From Sphingobium sp. CR2-8 (GTDB lineage: Bacteria; Pseudomonadota; Alphaproteobacteria; Sphingomonadales; Sphingomonadaceae), in assembly GCF_035818615.1 (NCBI RefSeq), contig NZ_JAYKZY010000002.1, positions 560,501-624,500 of the forward strand: a stretch of DNA of 64,000 nt, read 5' to 3'. Position numbers and translations under genes: made by a program. The notes beneath the pieces were generated by a model. It was not told where the DNA came from, made no database searches, and worked only from the letters and a program-made list of their open reading frames with translations. Every line of letters begins with the position of its first letter. Position 1 is the stretch's first letter. Positions 46,597 through 55,615 of the stretch are shown here, piece by piece.

Positions 46597-48701
46597 CTAA
46601 ACCCGGTCCGCCTGCACCACGACATCGATCGCCCGCAACGCCGACAATATCCGGTTGAGATGCTGCGCGTCGGCCACTTCCAGGTCGATGACGTCGGTGT
46701 GGAACGGGCCTTCGCGGTTCACCAATTGCAGGTTCAAAATATTCGCCTTGGTCGCGCCGAACAGGTTGGCGACCGCCGCCAGCGCACCGGGCTGATTCTT
46801 GACGATGACGGAGAGGCGCGCGGTGCCGCCCTTCGACTTGCTGTCCCAGCTCAGGTCGACCCAGTCGTCATCCTGATCGACCTCCAGCGAACGGCAATCG
46901 ATCGTATGCACCTCGATCGGCTCGCCGGTCCGCCGCACCCCCACGATCCGGTCGCCGGGCACGGGATGGCAGCAATCGCCGAGGTTATAGGCGATACCCG
47001 GCGTCAGGCCACGGATCGACACCGGCTCATGCTGGCGCGGATGCGCCTCCGCCATGCCCTCCGCGCTGGTGGAGCCGGGCATCAGCGCCTCCATCACCTC
47101 TGAATTGAGCAGGCGATGAGTCGCGATCGCGACCATCAGCGCGGCGCGATCCTCCAGCTTCAACCGCTTGATCGCGGCGGTCAGCGCCTTGTCGCCCAAT
47201 TCCTTGGCCAGGTCCGGGAAAAGCGGCCGACGATCTCTTCATAGAGCTTTTCGCCCAGCTTGATCTCTTCGCCGCGCTGCTTCTGCCGGATATAGCGGCG
47301 GATCGCGGCGCGCGCCTTGCCGGTAATGGCAAAGGTCAGCCAGCCGGGCTGCGGCTCCTGCCCCTCGGATTTCAGGATTTCGACCTGATCGCCATTTTCC
47401 AATGTGGTGCGCAACGGAACGACCCGCCCGTTGACCTTGGCCCCGACCGTCTGGTTGCCCAGCGACGTGTGCACCGCGTAAGCAAAATCGACCGTGGTCG
47501 ACCCTTTGGGCATCTGGTGCAGTTCGCCCTTGGGCGAGAAGGCGAAGATGCGATCCTGGTACATCGCCATGCGCGTATGTTCGAGCAGTTCGTCCGCATC
47601 CTGACTCTGCTCCAGGATTTCGACCAGATCGCGCAGCCAGGCCGCATGATGGTCGGTAGCGTCGCCCTTCTGCTTATAGGCCCAGTGCGCGGCGAGGCCC
47701 AGCTCGGCGTCGTTATGCATGTCGCGGCTGCGGATCTGCACCTCTATCCGGGCATTGTCCTGATGGATGACCGTGGTGTGCAGCGACTGGTAGCCGTTGC
47801 GCTTGGGCGTGGAGATATAATCCTTGAACCGCCCCGGCACCATTTTGAACGTCTGGTGGATGATGCCCAGCGCGCGGTAGCAATCCTCATGATTGTCGGT
47901 GATGACGCGGAACGCCATGACGTCGGTCAGCTGTTCGAAGCTGATGTGCCGTTCCTGCATCTTCTTCCAGATGGAGAAGGGATGTTTTTCCCGGCCCGAC
48001 ACGCTGACCGACATGCCCTTGCCCGCCAGCAGCAGTTGCAGCTCGGCGCCGATCCGGTCGACCTTGTCATGGCCGCCTTCCTTCAACTGCTCCAGCCGCT
48101 TGGTGATGCTGGCATAGGCTTCCGGTTCGATCTCGCGGAAGGACAGCAGCTGCATCTCGCGCATGAAATCATACATGCCGATCCGCTCGGCCAGCGGCGC
48201 GTAGATATCCATCGTCTCGCGCGCGATGCGGCGGCGCTTGTCGGGATTTTTGATGAAATGCAGCGTCCGCATATTGTGCAGCCGGTCGGCCAGCTTCACC
48301 AGCAGCACGCGGATATCGTCCGACATGGCGAGCAGGAATTTGCGGAGATTTTCCGCCGCCCGCTCATTCTCGCTCATCGCCTCGATCTTGCTGAGCTTGG
48401 TCACGCCGTCGACCATGCGCGCGACATCCTTGCCGAACGCGCTCTCGATCTCCTCATAGGTGACCAGCGTATCTTCGATCGTGTCGTGCAGCAGCGCGGT
48501 CACGATCGTCTGGTCGTCCAGATTGAAGTCGGTCAATATGCCCGCCACCTCGATCGGATGGCTGAAATAGGGATCGCCGCTGGCGCGTTTCTGGCTGCCA
48601 TGTTTCTGGACGGAAAAGACATAGGCGCGGTTGATCATCGCTTCATCCGCATGCGGATCGTAGCGCTTTACCCGTTCGACAAGTTCATATTGGCGTAGCA
48701 T
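46597..48701 (-). pseudogene. Bifunctional (p)ppGpp synthetase/hydrolase RelA/SpoT (Rsh), one frameshift
   Basis: The stringent-response enzyme of alphaproteobacteria. Parts in order from the ATG at 48701 (MLRQYELVERVKRYDP): HD hydrolase domain with LLHDTIEDT, synthetase domain with YISTPKRNGYQSLHTTV, TGS domain (IFAFSPKGELHQMPKGSTTVDFAYAVHTSLG, quoted in parts), helical/CC region, and a C-terminal ACT domain (LSVIVKNQPGALAAVANLFG). The frame breaks in the T4 run (plus-strand AAAA 47219-47222): adding one T converts the tail RFSRTWPRN to RFFPDLAKELGDKALT and joins the two halves. The joined protein is about 700 residues, normal for Rsh. Being essential for (p)ppGpp control in this class, it is probably intact in the cell and the break is an artefact. 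An in-frame ATG 17 codons upstream is less likely as start. Confidence 0.9.
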
Positions 48702-48811
48702 CCTGTCCCGATTGTGTTGGAACAGCCTTGTCGTGCAACAAAAAAATCCCATTTACGTGAATAAGGTGGCGATTTTGCAACGCCGGAGGCTTTGCGCTAT
48801 GCGTGGCGACC

Positions 48812-49294
48812 ATGACATATAATCTTGCTCAGGATCTTGAACAATGTGCGCTGCCCAGCGCGCTGGAGATGATGGGTGAACGCTGGTCCTTCCTCATCCT
48901 GCGCGGCGCGTTGTCGGGCATCCGCCATTTCGAGGAATTTCAGTCGACCTTGGGCATCGCTCGCAACATCCTGGCCAACCGGCTCGCCCGGCTGGTGGAA
49001 AACGAGATATTGGTGCGCCAGCCGATGCAGTGCGACCGGCGCAAGGTGGAATATCGGCTGACCGAAAAAGGGCAGGGCCTGGCCCCCGCCATGATCGCCC
49101 TGCGCCAATGGGGCGAAAAATGGGGTTGCGGCACGCCCGCCTGCCAGGTGCTGGCGGACAAGCGCGACGGCCAGCCGATCCGCCCGATCGGCATCGTGGC
49201 GCATGACGGCCGCACGCTGGAACTGGCCGACCTGGTTTGGCTCTGCACCGACGAAGTGACCTCAAGGGCCGAGGAGTCGGCTGTGGCGGCCTGA
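48812..49294 (+). CDS. HxlR-family winged-helix regulator
   Basis: A 160-residue transcription factor of the HxlR type, often redox- or aldehyde-responsive. The characteristic start CALPSALEMMGERWSFLILRGALSGIRHFEEFQ (in parts: ALEMMGERWSFLILRGAL, GIRHFEEFQ), the recognition region LGIARNILANRLARLVENEIL and the wing RQPMQCDRRKVEYRLTEKG are all present. Two Cys residues in CGTPACQV lie in the C-terminal extension. I prefer the ATG at 48812 to the GTG at 48803. Divergent from relA/spoT; its targets are unknown. Confidence 0.88.
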   Translation: MTYNLAQDLEQCALPSALEMMGERWSFLILRGALSGIRHFEEFQSTLGIARNILANRLARLVENEILVRQPMQCDRRKVEYRLTEKGQGLAPAMIALRQWGEKWGCGTPACQVLADKRDGQPIRPIGIVAHDGRTLELADLVWLCTDEVTSRAEESAVAA

Positions 49295-49321
49295 GCGGTT
49301 GGGGTTGGCTAGAAGCGATAT

Positions 49322-49411
49322 CGTCATCCCGGGCTTGACCCGGGATCCCGCTTTTCTTCCTACCCTCGCTTTGAGAAGTTAGCGGGACCCCGGGTCAAGC
49401 CCGGGGTGACG
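49322..49411 (+). repeat. Inverted palindromic repeat pair (upstream of the sensor kinase)
   Basis: CGTCATCCCGGGCTTGACCC... (49322-49352) and its inverted copy (49381-49411, ending CCCGGGGTGACG). Close to the unit at 34216. Confidence 0.8.
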
Positions 49412-49548
49412 CAGTTCAGGGCTGCCCACAATTTAAAGAAGCCACCATCCTGCGCGACCCTGCTTAACGCGAAGCGCTCAGCTGATCCGAGCCACCCGGA
49501 CGCAAAGCATCTTTGACCAACGGCGCAAATCGCTTAAGCCTGCACGCA

Positions 49549-50661
49549 ATGTCCGTCACCGTGCCCCGCATCAAGCCTCAGCCCTTTTTCGCTGACAAGA
49601 ACCGCGCTTTCTGGAACCTCCAGTCGGTCGGATGGGCCGGGGCGTTCCTGCTGCGCGGATCGTCCACCATCGCCAATGGCCAGCCGCTTTCCAGCCTGGT
49701 GCCGGTGCTGATCTCCACCGTTACCGGCTATTCGGTGACGCTGCTGATCGCGGTGATGTTCCGTTTCCTGGTCAAAAAGCGCCCGATCGTGACCTGGGGC
49801 GTGTCGATCGTCACCGTCGTCGCGGCGGCGGGCCTGGTCGCCTTCATCGACGCCTGGGTCTTCTCTACTCAGAACCGGGCGAGCGAGACGGCGGGCCTGC
49901 AACTCTTCCTGGGCGCCTTCTACCTGTCGACCACCTTGCTGGGCGCCTGGTCCGCGCTCTATTACGCGATCAACTTCTACCTGACGGTGGAGGAACAGGC
50001 GGACCAGCTCCTGCGGTTGGAAAACCAGGCGGCGAACGCGCAACTGGCGATGCTGCGCTATCAGCTCAACCCGCATTTCCTGTTCAATACGCTGAATTCC
50101 ATCTCGACCCTCGTGCTGCTCAAGCAGACGGATCGCGCCAATGCGATGCTCTCGCGCCTGTCCTCCTTCCTGCGCTACACCCTCATCAACGAGCCGACCG
50201 CGCAGGTGACGATCGAGCAGGAGATAGAGACGCTCAAACTCTATCTGGAAATAGAGAAGATGCGGTTCGAGGAGCGGCTGCGCCCGTCCTTCACCATCGA
50301 TCCGGCGGTCGCGCAGGCGCGCCTGCCTTCGCTCCTGCTTCAGCCGCTGGTCGAAAATGCCATCAAATATGCGGTGACGCCCAAGGAGGAAGGCGCGGAA
50401 ATCGCAGTCAGCGCGCAGCCTGCCGGGGATAATGTCCGGATCGTCGTATCGGACAGCGGACCGGGATTGAATGAAAGCGGAATGAGGCCGCACATCCCCG
50501 TCAGCGAGGGGACCGGTATCGGCCTGCCAAACATCCGGGACCGGTTAATTCAGGCTTTCGGGGAACGACAGAGCTTCGAGACGCGTTCCACGCCGGGCGG
50601 ATTTTCGGTCATCATCGAAATTCCGCTGAATATGGATGAAACATCGAAAGTGGCCGCATGA
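49549..50661 (+). CDS. LytS-like sensor histidine kinase
   Basis: A membrane sensor kinase of the His_kinase (LytS/YehU) class, 370 residues. Four hydrophobic segments span about residues 35-150 (SLVPVLISTVTGYSVTLLIAV, VSIVTVVAAAGLVAFIDA among them). The phospho-acceptor motif is LRYQLNPHFLFNTLNSIS, followed by FLRYTLINEP and the ATPase N box LLQPLVENAIKYAV and G box GTGIGLPNIRDRL. There is no large extracytoplasmic sensor domain. The ATG at 49549 is my choice over an upstream TTG at 49513. The stop overlaps the LytTR regulator gene by four bases (ATGA), so they form one coupled pair. Confidence 0.93.
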   Translation: MSVTVPRIKPQPFFADKNRAFWNLQSVGWAGAFLLRGSSTIANGQPLSSLVPVLISTVTGYSVTLLIAVMFRFLVKKRPIVTWGVSIVTVVAAAGLVAFIDAWVFSTQNRASETAGLQLFLGAFYLSTTLLGAWSALYYAINFYLTVEEQADQLLRLENQAANAQLAMLRYQLNPHFLFNTLNSISTLVLLKQTDRANAMLSRLSSFLRYTLINEPTAQVTIEQEIETLKLYLEIEKMRFEERLRPSFTIDPAVAQARLPSLLLQPLVENAIKYAVTPKEEGAEIAVSAQPAGDNVRIVVSDSGPGLNESGMRPHIPVSEGTGIGLPNIRDRLIQAFGERQSFETRSTPGGFSVIIEIPLNMDETSKVAA

Positions 50662-51458
50662 CCATCAGAACAATCCTCGTCGACGACGAAAGCCTGGCCA
50701 TTCAGGGCCTCCAGCTGCGTCTGCAAGCGCATGAGGATGTCGACATTATCGAAACCTGCACCAACGGCCGTGAAGCGATCCGCGCGATCAAGACGCATAA
50801 ACCCGACCTTGTGTTCCTCGATATTCAAATGCCCGGCTTCGACGGCTTTTCCGTCGTGCAGGGTTTGATGGAGGTGGAGCCGCCGCTCGTTATCTTCTGC
50901 ACCGCCTATAGCGACCATGCGATCCGCGCGTTCGAAGCGCAGGCGGTCGACTATCTGATGAAGCCGGTCGATGAAGGCCGACTGGCCGACGCACTTGACC
51001 GGGTGCGCCAGCGCCTGAACGAAAAGCGGCAGGTGCACGAAGTGGAGAAGCTGCGCGAAGTGCTGGCCGAAGTCGCGCCCCAGGCGATGACCGATTTCGC
51101 CAACGACGATGATGCACCCGCGTCAAACCGCTTCGAAAAGCTCATCAACATCAAGGATCGCGGTCAGATCTTCCGCGTCGATGTCGATTCGATTGAGCGG
51201 ATCGACGCGGCAGGCGACTATATGTGCATCTATACCGCCGACAATTCTTTGATCCTGCGCGAAACGATGAAGGATCTGGAAAAGCGGCTCGACCCCCGCA
51301 ACTTCCAGCGCGTCCATCGTTCGACCATCGTCAACCTGTCCCAGGTGCGGCAGGTGAAGCCCCACACCAATGGCGAATGTTTCCTGGTGTTGGAAAGCGG
51401 CGCGCAGGTGAAGGTCAGCCGCTCCTATCGCGACGTCGTCGCCCGGTTCGTGCATTGA
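50658..51458 (+). CDS. LytTR-type response regulator
   Basis: The partner of the preceding kinase, 266 residues. Receiver domain 1-120 with acidic pair DD (9-10), phospho-acceptor D55 in VFLDIQMPG, and the Thr/Lys positions in FCTAYSDHA and DYLMKPVDEG. After a charged linker the LytTR DNA-binding domain spans about 155-266: INIKDRGQIFRVDVDSIERID, AAGDYMCIYTADN and FQRVHRSTIVNLSQVRQVKP. LytTR proteins bind paired direct repeats; I found no obvious own target site. The parDE promoter begins right after the stop codon. Confidence 0.95.
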   Translation: MTIRTILVDDESLAIQGLQLRLQAHEDVDIIETCTNGREAIRAIKTHKPDLVFLDIQMPGFDGFSVVQGLMEVEPPLVIFCTAYSDHAIRAFEAQAVDYLMKPVDEGRLADALDRVRQRLNEKRQVHEVEKLREVLAEVAPQAMTDFANDDDAPASNRFEKLINIKDRGQIFRVDVDSIERIDAAGDYMCIYTADNSLILRETMKDLEKRLDPRNFQRVHRSTIVNLSQVRQVKPHTNGECFLVLESGAQVKVSRSYRDVVARFVH

Positions 51459-51462
51459 CACA

Positions 51463-51508
51463 TTGATACGGGGATAGTGACGACGTATATACATCGTCAC
51501 TATCCCCG
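51463..51508 (+). promoter_or_regulatory. parDE promoter with a large palindromic operator
   Basis: TTGATA (51463-51468), 17-base spacer, TATATA (51486-51491). A perfect 15-bp inverted repeat (51469-51483 with 51494-51508) covers the spacer and start region; its 10-base centre contains the palindrome GTATATAC. This is the expected autoregulatory operator of the antitoxin. On RNA it could also stop the LytTR transcript. Confidence 0.75.
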
Positions 51509-51516
51509 GAGATAAT

Positions 51517-51795
51517 ATGGTCAAAGCCGCAGTCTTTACGATGAAACTGGAATCAGACCTGCGCGACGAGTTCATGGCGGAGGCCGATGCCCTGCATCGC
51601 CCGGCATCGCAGCTTGTGCGTGAACTGATGCGGGACTTTGTCGATCGGCAGCGCCATGCGCGCGACCACGCAGACTTTCTGGAGCAGAAGGTTGGGGTGG
51701 CGCGAAGATCCGTCCAGTCTGGGCAGGGTTTTTCCCATGACGCGGTCGAGGCGGAATTCGCCGCGCGACGTGCGCGGGTTGCCGATCGGGCGTGA
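51517..51795 (+). CDS. ParD-like ribbon-helix-helix antitoxin
   Basis: A 92-residue antitoxin. The N-terminal VFTMKLESDLRDEFMAEADALHRPASQLVRELMRDFV (in parts: AVFTMKLESDLRDEFMAEA, RPASQLVRELMRDFV) is a ribbon-helix-helix DNA-binding fold, and the rest is the acidic, flexible toxin-neutralising tail. GGAG six bases before the ATG is part of the operator palindrome. The stop codon overlaps the toxin start (GTGA), the usual coupled arrangement. It should repress its own promoter. Confidence 0.88.
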   Translation: MVKAAVFTMKLESDLRDEFMAEADALHRPASQLVRELMRDFVDRQRHARDHADFLEQKVGVARRSVQSGQGFSHDAVEAEFAARRARVADRA

Positions 51796-52073
51796 TCGTC
51801 CGTTGGACGCCGGAGGCGCGGCAGGACCGATCGGACATCTGGGATTATCTGGTTGCGCTTGATCCATGCGCTGCCATGCGGATGGACGAGCAGTTCAGCG
51901 TCGCTGTAGCGCGGCTGGCGGACTTTCCGATGCTTGGCCATGAAGGTGCAATGCCGGGCACGCGGGAACTGACACCACATCCCGGTTATCGTCTGGTCTA
52001 TGAAGTGGATGGCGACACGGTCTGGATATTGACGCTGGTCCACGCCATGCGCCTTTGGCCACCTGTTCGTTAA
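51792..52073 (+). CDS. RelE/ParE-family toxin
   Basis: A 93-residue toxin starting at a GTG that overlaps the antitoxin stop. IVRWTPEARQDRSDIWDYL is the ParE start motif, FPMLGHEGAMPGTRELTPHPGYRLVYEVDGD (in parts: FPMLGHEGAMPGTREL, YRLVYEVDGD) the core beta sheet, and VHAMRLWPP the C-terminal basic strand. ParE members poison gyrase while RelE members cleave mRNA; the sequence favours ParE-like but does not settle it. Its stop directly abuts the convergent gtrA-like gene. Confidence 0.88.
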   Translation: MIVRWTPEARQDRSDIWDYLVALDPCAAMRMDEQFSVAVARLADFPMLGHEGAMPGTRELTPHPGYRLVYEVDGDTVWILTLVHAMRLWPPVR

Positions 52074-52496
52074 CTACCGAAACACCCATTGCCGATTGAG
52101 CGCGAACACCGCGGCCGGTGTCACGAAGATCATGGCCGGGATGGGCGACCATTCCGGCCATCGCATATGGCTGACGCACAGATAGACCCACAGCGCATTG
52201 AGCGCATAGCTGATGAGCGAGACGGCCACGAACTTCACGCCGCGTGCGCCATGGGTGTCGCGCCCGCCCTGGCCGCGAAAGGTGAAGGCGCTGTGGCTGA
52301 CATAGCCGATCACGACCGCCGCGACATAGCCGATGAAATTTGCGGTCTGCGGATGCAGGCCGATCGGTGCGGCGAGGGTCCAGTAGATCACCGCCTGGCA
52401 CGCGGTCACGAACAGGCCGGTCACGCCATAGCGGACGATCTGCCACAACAGGGCCTGCTGCTCATATGTCAGTCGGGACAGGATTTTCATGGGCAC
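52074..52496 (-). CDS. GtrA-family membrane protein
   Basis: A small four-helix membrane protein, 140 residues, of the GtrA family, thought to flip or help export polyprenyl-linked sugars. Segments IVRYGVTGLFVTACQAVIYW, TANFIGYVAAVVIGYVSHSAFTF (the conserved N-F-x-x-x-x-W-x-F-like motif is SHSAFTFRG), FVAVSLISYALNALWV and IFVTPAAVFALNRQWVF are visible. Divergent from the large GT-C-like membrane protein, which fits a shared role in cell-surface glycosylation. The third codon is also ATG. Confidence 0.87.
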   Translation of the reverse strand: MPMKILSRLTYEQQALLWQIVRYGVTGLFVTACQAVIYWTLAAPIGLHPQTANFIGYVAAVVIGYVSHSAFTFRGQGGRDTHGARGVKFVAVSLISYALNALWVYLCVSHMRWPEWSPIPAMIFVTPAAVFALNRQWVFR

Positions 52497-52534
52497 CCCG
52501 TTGCGCTTTGATGCGGAGCGTCTAATCGACCATC

Positions 52535-54433
52535 ATGACCTTGCATAGCCGCGATACCCTGCGCGCCCGCGCCCTCCACTGGGCCGCGTTGCTGACGACC
52601 TACAGCCAGCGGCACTGGAAATGGCTGACCTTCCTGATCTGGATCGTCATCGCGGTCGTCTTCGTCGTTACCCGCTGGCCCGCCATCCACTGGCTGGTGC
52701 TCAGCGATACCGACGACAATATCCGCTATGTGCAGGTGAAGGACTGGCTGGCCGGGCAGGGCTGGTATGATCTGCGCCAATACAGGCTCGATCCGCCGGG
52801 CGGCGCGAACATCCATTGGTCGCGGCTGGTCGACCTGCCGTTCGCGGGCCTGATCCTGTTCTTCCGCGCCTTCGTCGACCAGGGGCTGGCCGATCGGCTG
52901 GCCTGCGGCATCGCGCCACTGTTACCGCTCCTGCTGCTGATGCTGAGCCTAGGCTTTATCGGGCGGCGGCTGGCCGGGCCGAACGGCTGGTTCTTCGCCA
53001 TCCTCGCCCCGCTCGCCGCGCAGATGGGGCTGGGCATGTATGCGCCGATGCGGATCGATCATCATGGCTGGCAACTGGCGCTGGCCGTGACCATGCTGGC
53101 CGGGGTGATCGACACCAACCGGCTGCGTGGCGGCGTGATGGCGGGGGTCAGCAGCGCGCTGTCGATCGCGATCGGCATGGAGATGATCGTCTATCTGGCG
53201 GCGGGCGGCGGTCTGATCGCGCTGCGCTGGGTCTTTCGCGAAGGGGCGGAACGGCGGATGCTGCCCTATGCGCTGAGCCTCGCGGGTGCGACGTCGCTTT
53301 GTTATCTGCTGTTCGCCAGCACCGCCAATCGAGAGATGGTCTGCGACGCCCTGTCGCCCATCTGGGTCGCGGTGTTCGGGGCGGCGGGCGCAGGCATGGT
53401 GCTGTTGTCGCTGGCCCCCTTACGCGGCTGGGCGGCGCGGCTGGCGGCGGGCGCAGTGGTCGGCGGCGCTGTCGCCATCTTTTTTTACATGAACTGGCCG
53501 CAATGCCTGTCCCCCTATCAGATTTCGCCTGAGCTGGAGCGGTTGTGGCTCGCCAACATTCGCGAGGCCAAGCCGATCACGGCGCAGGCGCAGAGCATGG
53601 TCGTGCCGCTGCTGGCGATCCCGGCGGCGGGGCTGATCGGCCTCCTCTGGGCATTGTGGGATGCACGCCGCAATGGCGAGCGGCTCTGGGCCTGGGCCAC
53701 GGTCGGCCTGATGATGGTCTTTTCCACCGCGCTGCTGTTCTGGCAGCTGCGCGCTGGCCCGGCCGCGCAATTGCTGGCGATCCCGCCCGCCGCCTGGGCC
53801 GCGCATCGCCTGATCGCCGCCATCCTGACCGGCACGCGCCGGGTGCGGATCGCGGCGGGTGCGGGCGTGGCGGTGCTGGCCGCGATCGCCTTTGCCTATC
53901 CGCTCTATCCGCAGATCGTGAAAGCCTATCAGAACGCCACCGGCACCAGGCCAAAGCCGTGGCGGCCATCGGCGGTGGCGCGCAACGATGCGATCAAGAA
54001 GGCGAACGGGCGCTGTCGCACCTTGCCCGCGCTGGAGGTGCTGGACCAGTTGCCGCCGGCGACCATCTTCACCATGGTCGACCTCGGACCGCGCCTGATC
54101 GCGACTACGCACCACAGCGCGCTCGCCGGACCCTATCACCGCAATGGCGCGACCATATTGGACATGCATCACGCCTATGACGGCCCGGCCGACGCCTTCC
54201 GCCCGATCGCGGCGAAGCATCACGCCACCTATCTGCTGGTCTGCCCCAATTTCCCCGAAGGCACCATCTACCAGTCGCGCAGCCCGCAGGGCTTTTATGC
54301 CGGGCTGATGCGTGGGACGATACCGGCCTGGCTGGCGCCGGTGACGCTCAGGACCGGGATGACGCTCCCCTATCAGCTCTATCGGATCGATTACTCAGCG
54401 CCGGGCGGCGAAAAAGTCGCGCAGCAACGCTGA
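52535..54433 (+). CDS. Large polytopic membrane protein, GT-C/STT3-like
   Basis: A 632-residue membrane protein with about 12 helices and a soluble C-terminal third. The first loop carries SDTDDNIRYVQVKDWLAGQGWYDL, an acidic D-x-D-D motif typical of GT-C glycosyltransferases (STT3/PglB, PMT, ArnT) that use lipid-linked sugars, and MRIDHHGWQLAL gives a conserved D-H-H motif after helix 4. The C-terminal part has Cys residues in NGRCRTLPALEV and YLLVCPNFPEG. I cannot match it to a specific subfamily. Divergent from gtrA. The 3' end overlaps convergent tadA by 39 bases. Function as a glycosyltransferase is inference. Confidence 0.75.
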   Translation: MTLHSRDTLRARALHWAALLTTYSQRHWKWLTFLIWIVIAVVFVVTRWPAIHWLVLSDTDDNIRYVQVKDWLAGQGWYDLRQYRLDPPGGANIHWSRLVDLPFAGLILFFRAFVDQGLADRLACGIAPLLPLLLLMLSLGFIGRRLAGPNGWFFAILAPLAAQMGLGMYAPMRIDHHGWQLALAVTMLAGVIDTNRLRGGVMAGVSSALSIAIGMEMIVYLAAGGGLIALRWVFREGAERRMLPYALSLAGATSLCYLLFASTANREMVCDALSPIWVAVFGAAGAGMVLLSLAPLRGWAARLAAGAVVGGAVAIFFYMNWPQCLSPYQISPELERLWLANIREAKPITAQAQSMVVPLLAIPAAGLIGLLWALWDARRNGERLWAWATVGLMMVFSTALLFWQLRAGPAAQLLAIPPAAWAAHRLIAAILTGTRRVRIAAGAGVAVLAAIAFAYPLYPQIVKAYQNATGTRPKPWRPSAVARNDAIKKANGRCRTLPALEVLDQLPPATIFTMVDLGPRLIATTHHSALAGPYHRNGATILDMHHAYDGPADAFRPIAAKHHATYLLVCPNFPEGTIYQSRSPQGFYAGLMRGTIPAWLAPVTLRTGMTLPYQLYRIDYSAPGGEKVAQQR

Positions 54434-54853
54434 AGCTTCCGCTTCGGCTAGGCCGCCATAGACATCCGGCCGGTGCAGGCATTGTGGCTGCGCGAAGAGG
54501 CGCGGTCCCTGTTCGATCGCGCCCCCTTTCGGATCGCCCACCGCATAATAGAGCCGGGCGATCCGCGCGTGAGAGATGGCGCCCGCGCACATCGGGCACG
54601 GCTCCAGCGTAACCCACAGGTCGCAGCCGGTCAGGCGGAAGTCGTTCAGATGGATGGCCGCCGCGCGCATCGCGACGATTTCGGCATGGGCGGTCGGATC
54701 CTTATCGCGGCGATTGCGATTTTCGCCTTCGCCCATGATCGCGCCGTTCTTCGTGACGACCGCACCGATCGGCACCTCGCCCGCCGCCTGCGCCATGCGC
54801 GCAAGGTCGAGGGCGCGGCGCATGGGCGCGGGCAGGGGGAAGGGCGGTGCCAT
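54395..54853 (-). CDS. tadA: tRNA-specific adenosine deaminase
   Basis: Converts A34 to inosine in tRNA-Arg(ACG). The 152-residue protein has the zinc-binding and catalytic motifs HAEIVAMRAAA (His and catalytic Glu) and TLEPCPMCAGAISHARI (two Cys), and the TadA-type ending YGGLAEAEASALLRDFFAARR (in part). Its 3' end lies inside the end of the convergent membrane-protein gene. Confidence 0.95.
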   Translation of the reverse strand: MAPPFPLPAPMRRALDLARMAQAAGEVPIGAVVTKNGAIMGEGENRNRRDKDPTAHAEIVAMRAAAIHLNDFRLTGCDLWVTLEPCPMCAGAISHARIARLYYAVGDPKGGAIEQGPRLFAQPQCLHRPDVYGGLAEAEASALLRDFFAARR

Positions 54854-54906
54854 GGCACCGCCGTTACAGGATAGCGCGCGCCTGCGAAAGGCACGCCAAA
54901 CCGGGC

Positions 54907-55128
54907 TTAGGGCTTCTTCACCGCGACGGTCGGCACTTCGACCGTTTCGTTGCGGGTGCCGACCTCCACCTTGGCGACATTCGCCTCATATTTGGGCAAA
55001 GCGCCCTCCTTGACCGCGATTTCGGGCAGACGGCCCTCGCTCGTCCGTTGCAGGTCGATGAATCCGGTTGCAATGCCGACGCCCACGACGATAAGCGCGA
55101 TGAGCAACAGTCCGCCGATGAAACGCAT
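54907..55128 (-). CDS. Small single-pass membrane protein, unknown
   Basis: A 73-residue protein: one N-terminal helix (FIGGLLLIALIVVGVGIATG) followed by a short hydrophilic tail rich in Val, Glu and Lys (EVGTRNETVEVPTVAVKKP). I recognise no family. The start is well supported: AGGAGG lies seven bases before the ATG at 55128. It is divergent from rpmB. Confidence 0.7.
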   Translation of the reverse strand: MRFIGGLLLIALIVVGVGIATGFIDLQRTSEGRLPEIAVKEGALPKYEANVAKVEVGTRNETVEVPTVAVKKP

Positions 55129-55223
55129 GATATCCTCCTCTGTCCGTTGGGGGATTGAACGCCGGGCGCGACAAAATGGTTGCGCAAGTGCCACGATCGG
55201 CACGGCCAAATTTACGCGCGTGG

Positions 55224-55252
55224 TTGACGCTGGCCGCGAATCTGTTTATCGG
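55224..55252 (+). promoter_or_regulatory. Probable rpmB promoter
   Basis: TTGACG (55224-55229), 17-base spacer and TATCGG (55247-55252), about 40 bases before the rpmB start. The -10 box is only a partial match. Confidence 0.4.
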
Positions 55253-55294
55253 CGCGGCTTTCCGAACGAACCCGAATTCAAAGGTTGATTGACT

Positions 55295-55588
55295 ATGTCG
55301 CGCATTTGCGAGCTGACCGGCAAGGGTCGCCAGGTGGGTCACAATGTTTCCCACGCCAATAACAAGACCAAGCGCGTGTTCCTGCCGAACCTGCAGAACG
55401 TGTCGCTGATCTCCGAAACCCTGGAAACCAGCATCAAGCTGCGCGTGTCGACCCATGGTCTGCGTTCGGTCGAGCATAATGGCGGCCTGGACAACTGGCT
55501 GGTCAAGACCAGCGACGACAAGCTGTCGCTCAAGGCTCGCCGCCTGAAGCGCGACATCGTCAAGAAGAAGGCTGCCGTCGCAGCCTGA
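55295..55588 (+). CDS. rpmB: 50S ribosomal protein L28
   Basis: Large-subunit protein L28, 97 residues. [20 protein letters not shown] at the N-terminus, [13 protein letters not shown], and the Lys-rich tail [14 protein letters not shown] match the alphaproteobacterial form. The zinc-binding cysteines of some L28 forms are not complete (only one Cys), so this is the Cys-minus type. I start at ATG 55295; the ATG two codons upstream is an alternative. A clear terminator follows. Confidence 0.97.
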   Translation: MSRICELTGKGRQVGHNVSHANNKTKRVFLPNLQNVSLISETLETSIKLRVSTHGLRSVEHNGGLDNWLVKTSDDKLSLKARRLKRDIVKKKAAVAA

Positions 55589-55615
55589 TTTTCCCCGATT
55601 CGTTTCGGCATAAGA

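Noticed and set aside
47469..48698. Plus-strand frame opposite relA/spoT
   Set aside because: Antisense shadow of the (p)ppGpp synthetase with no domain of its own.
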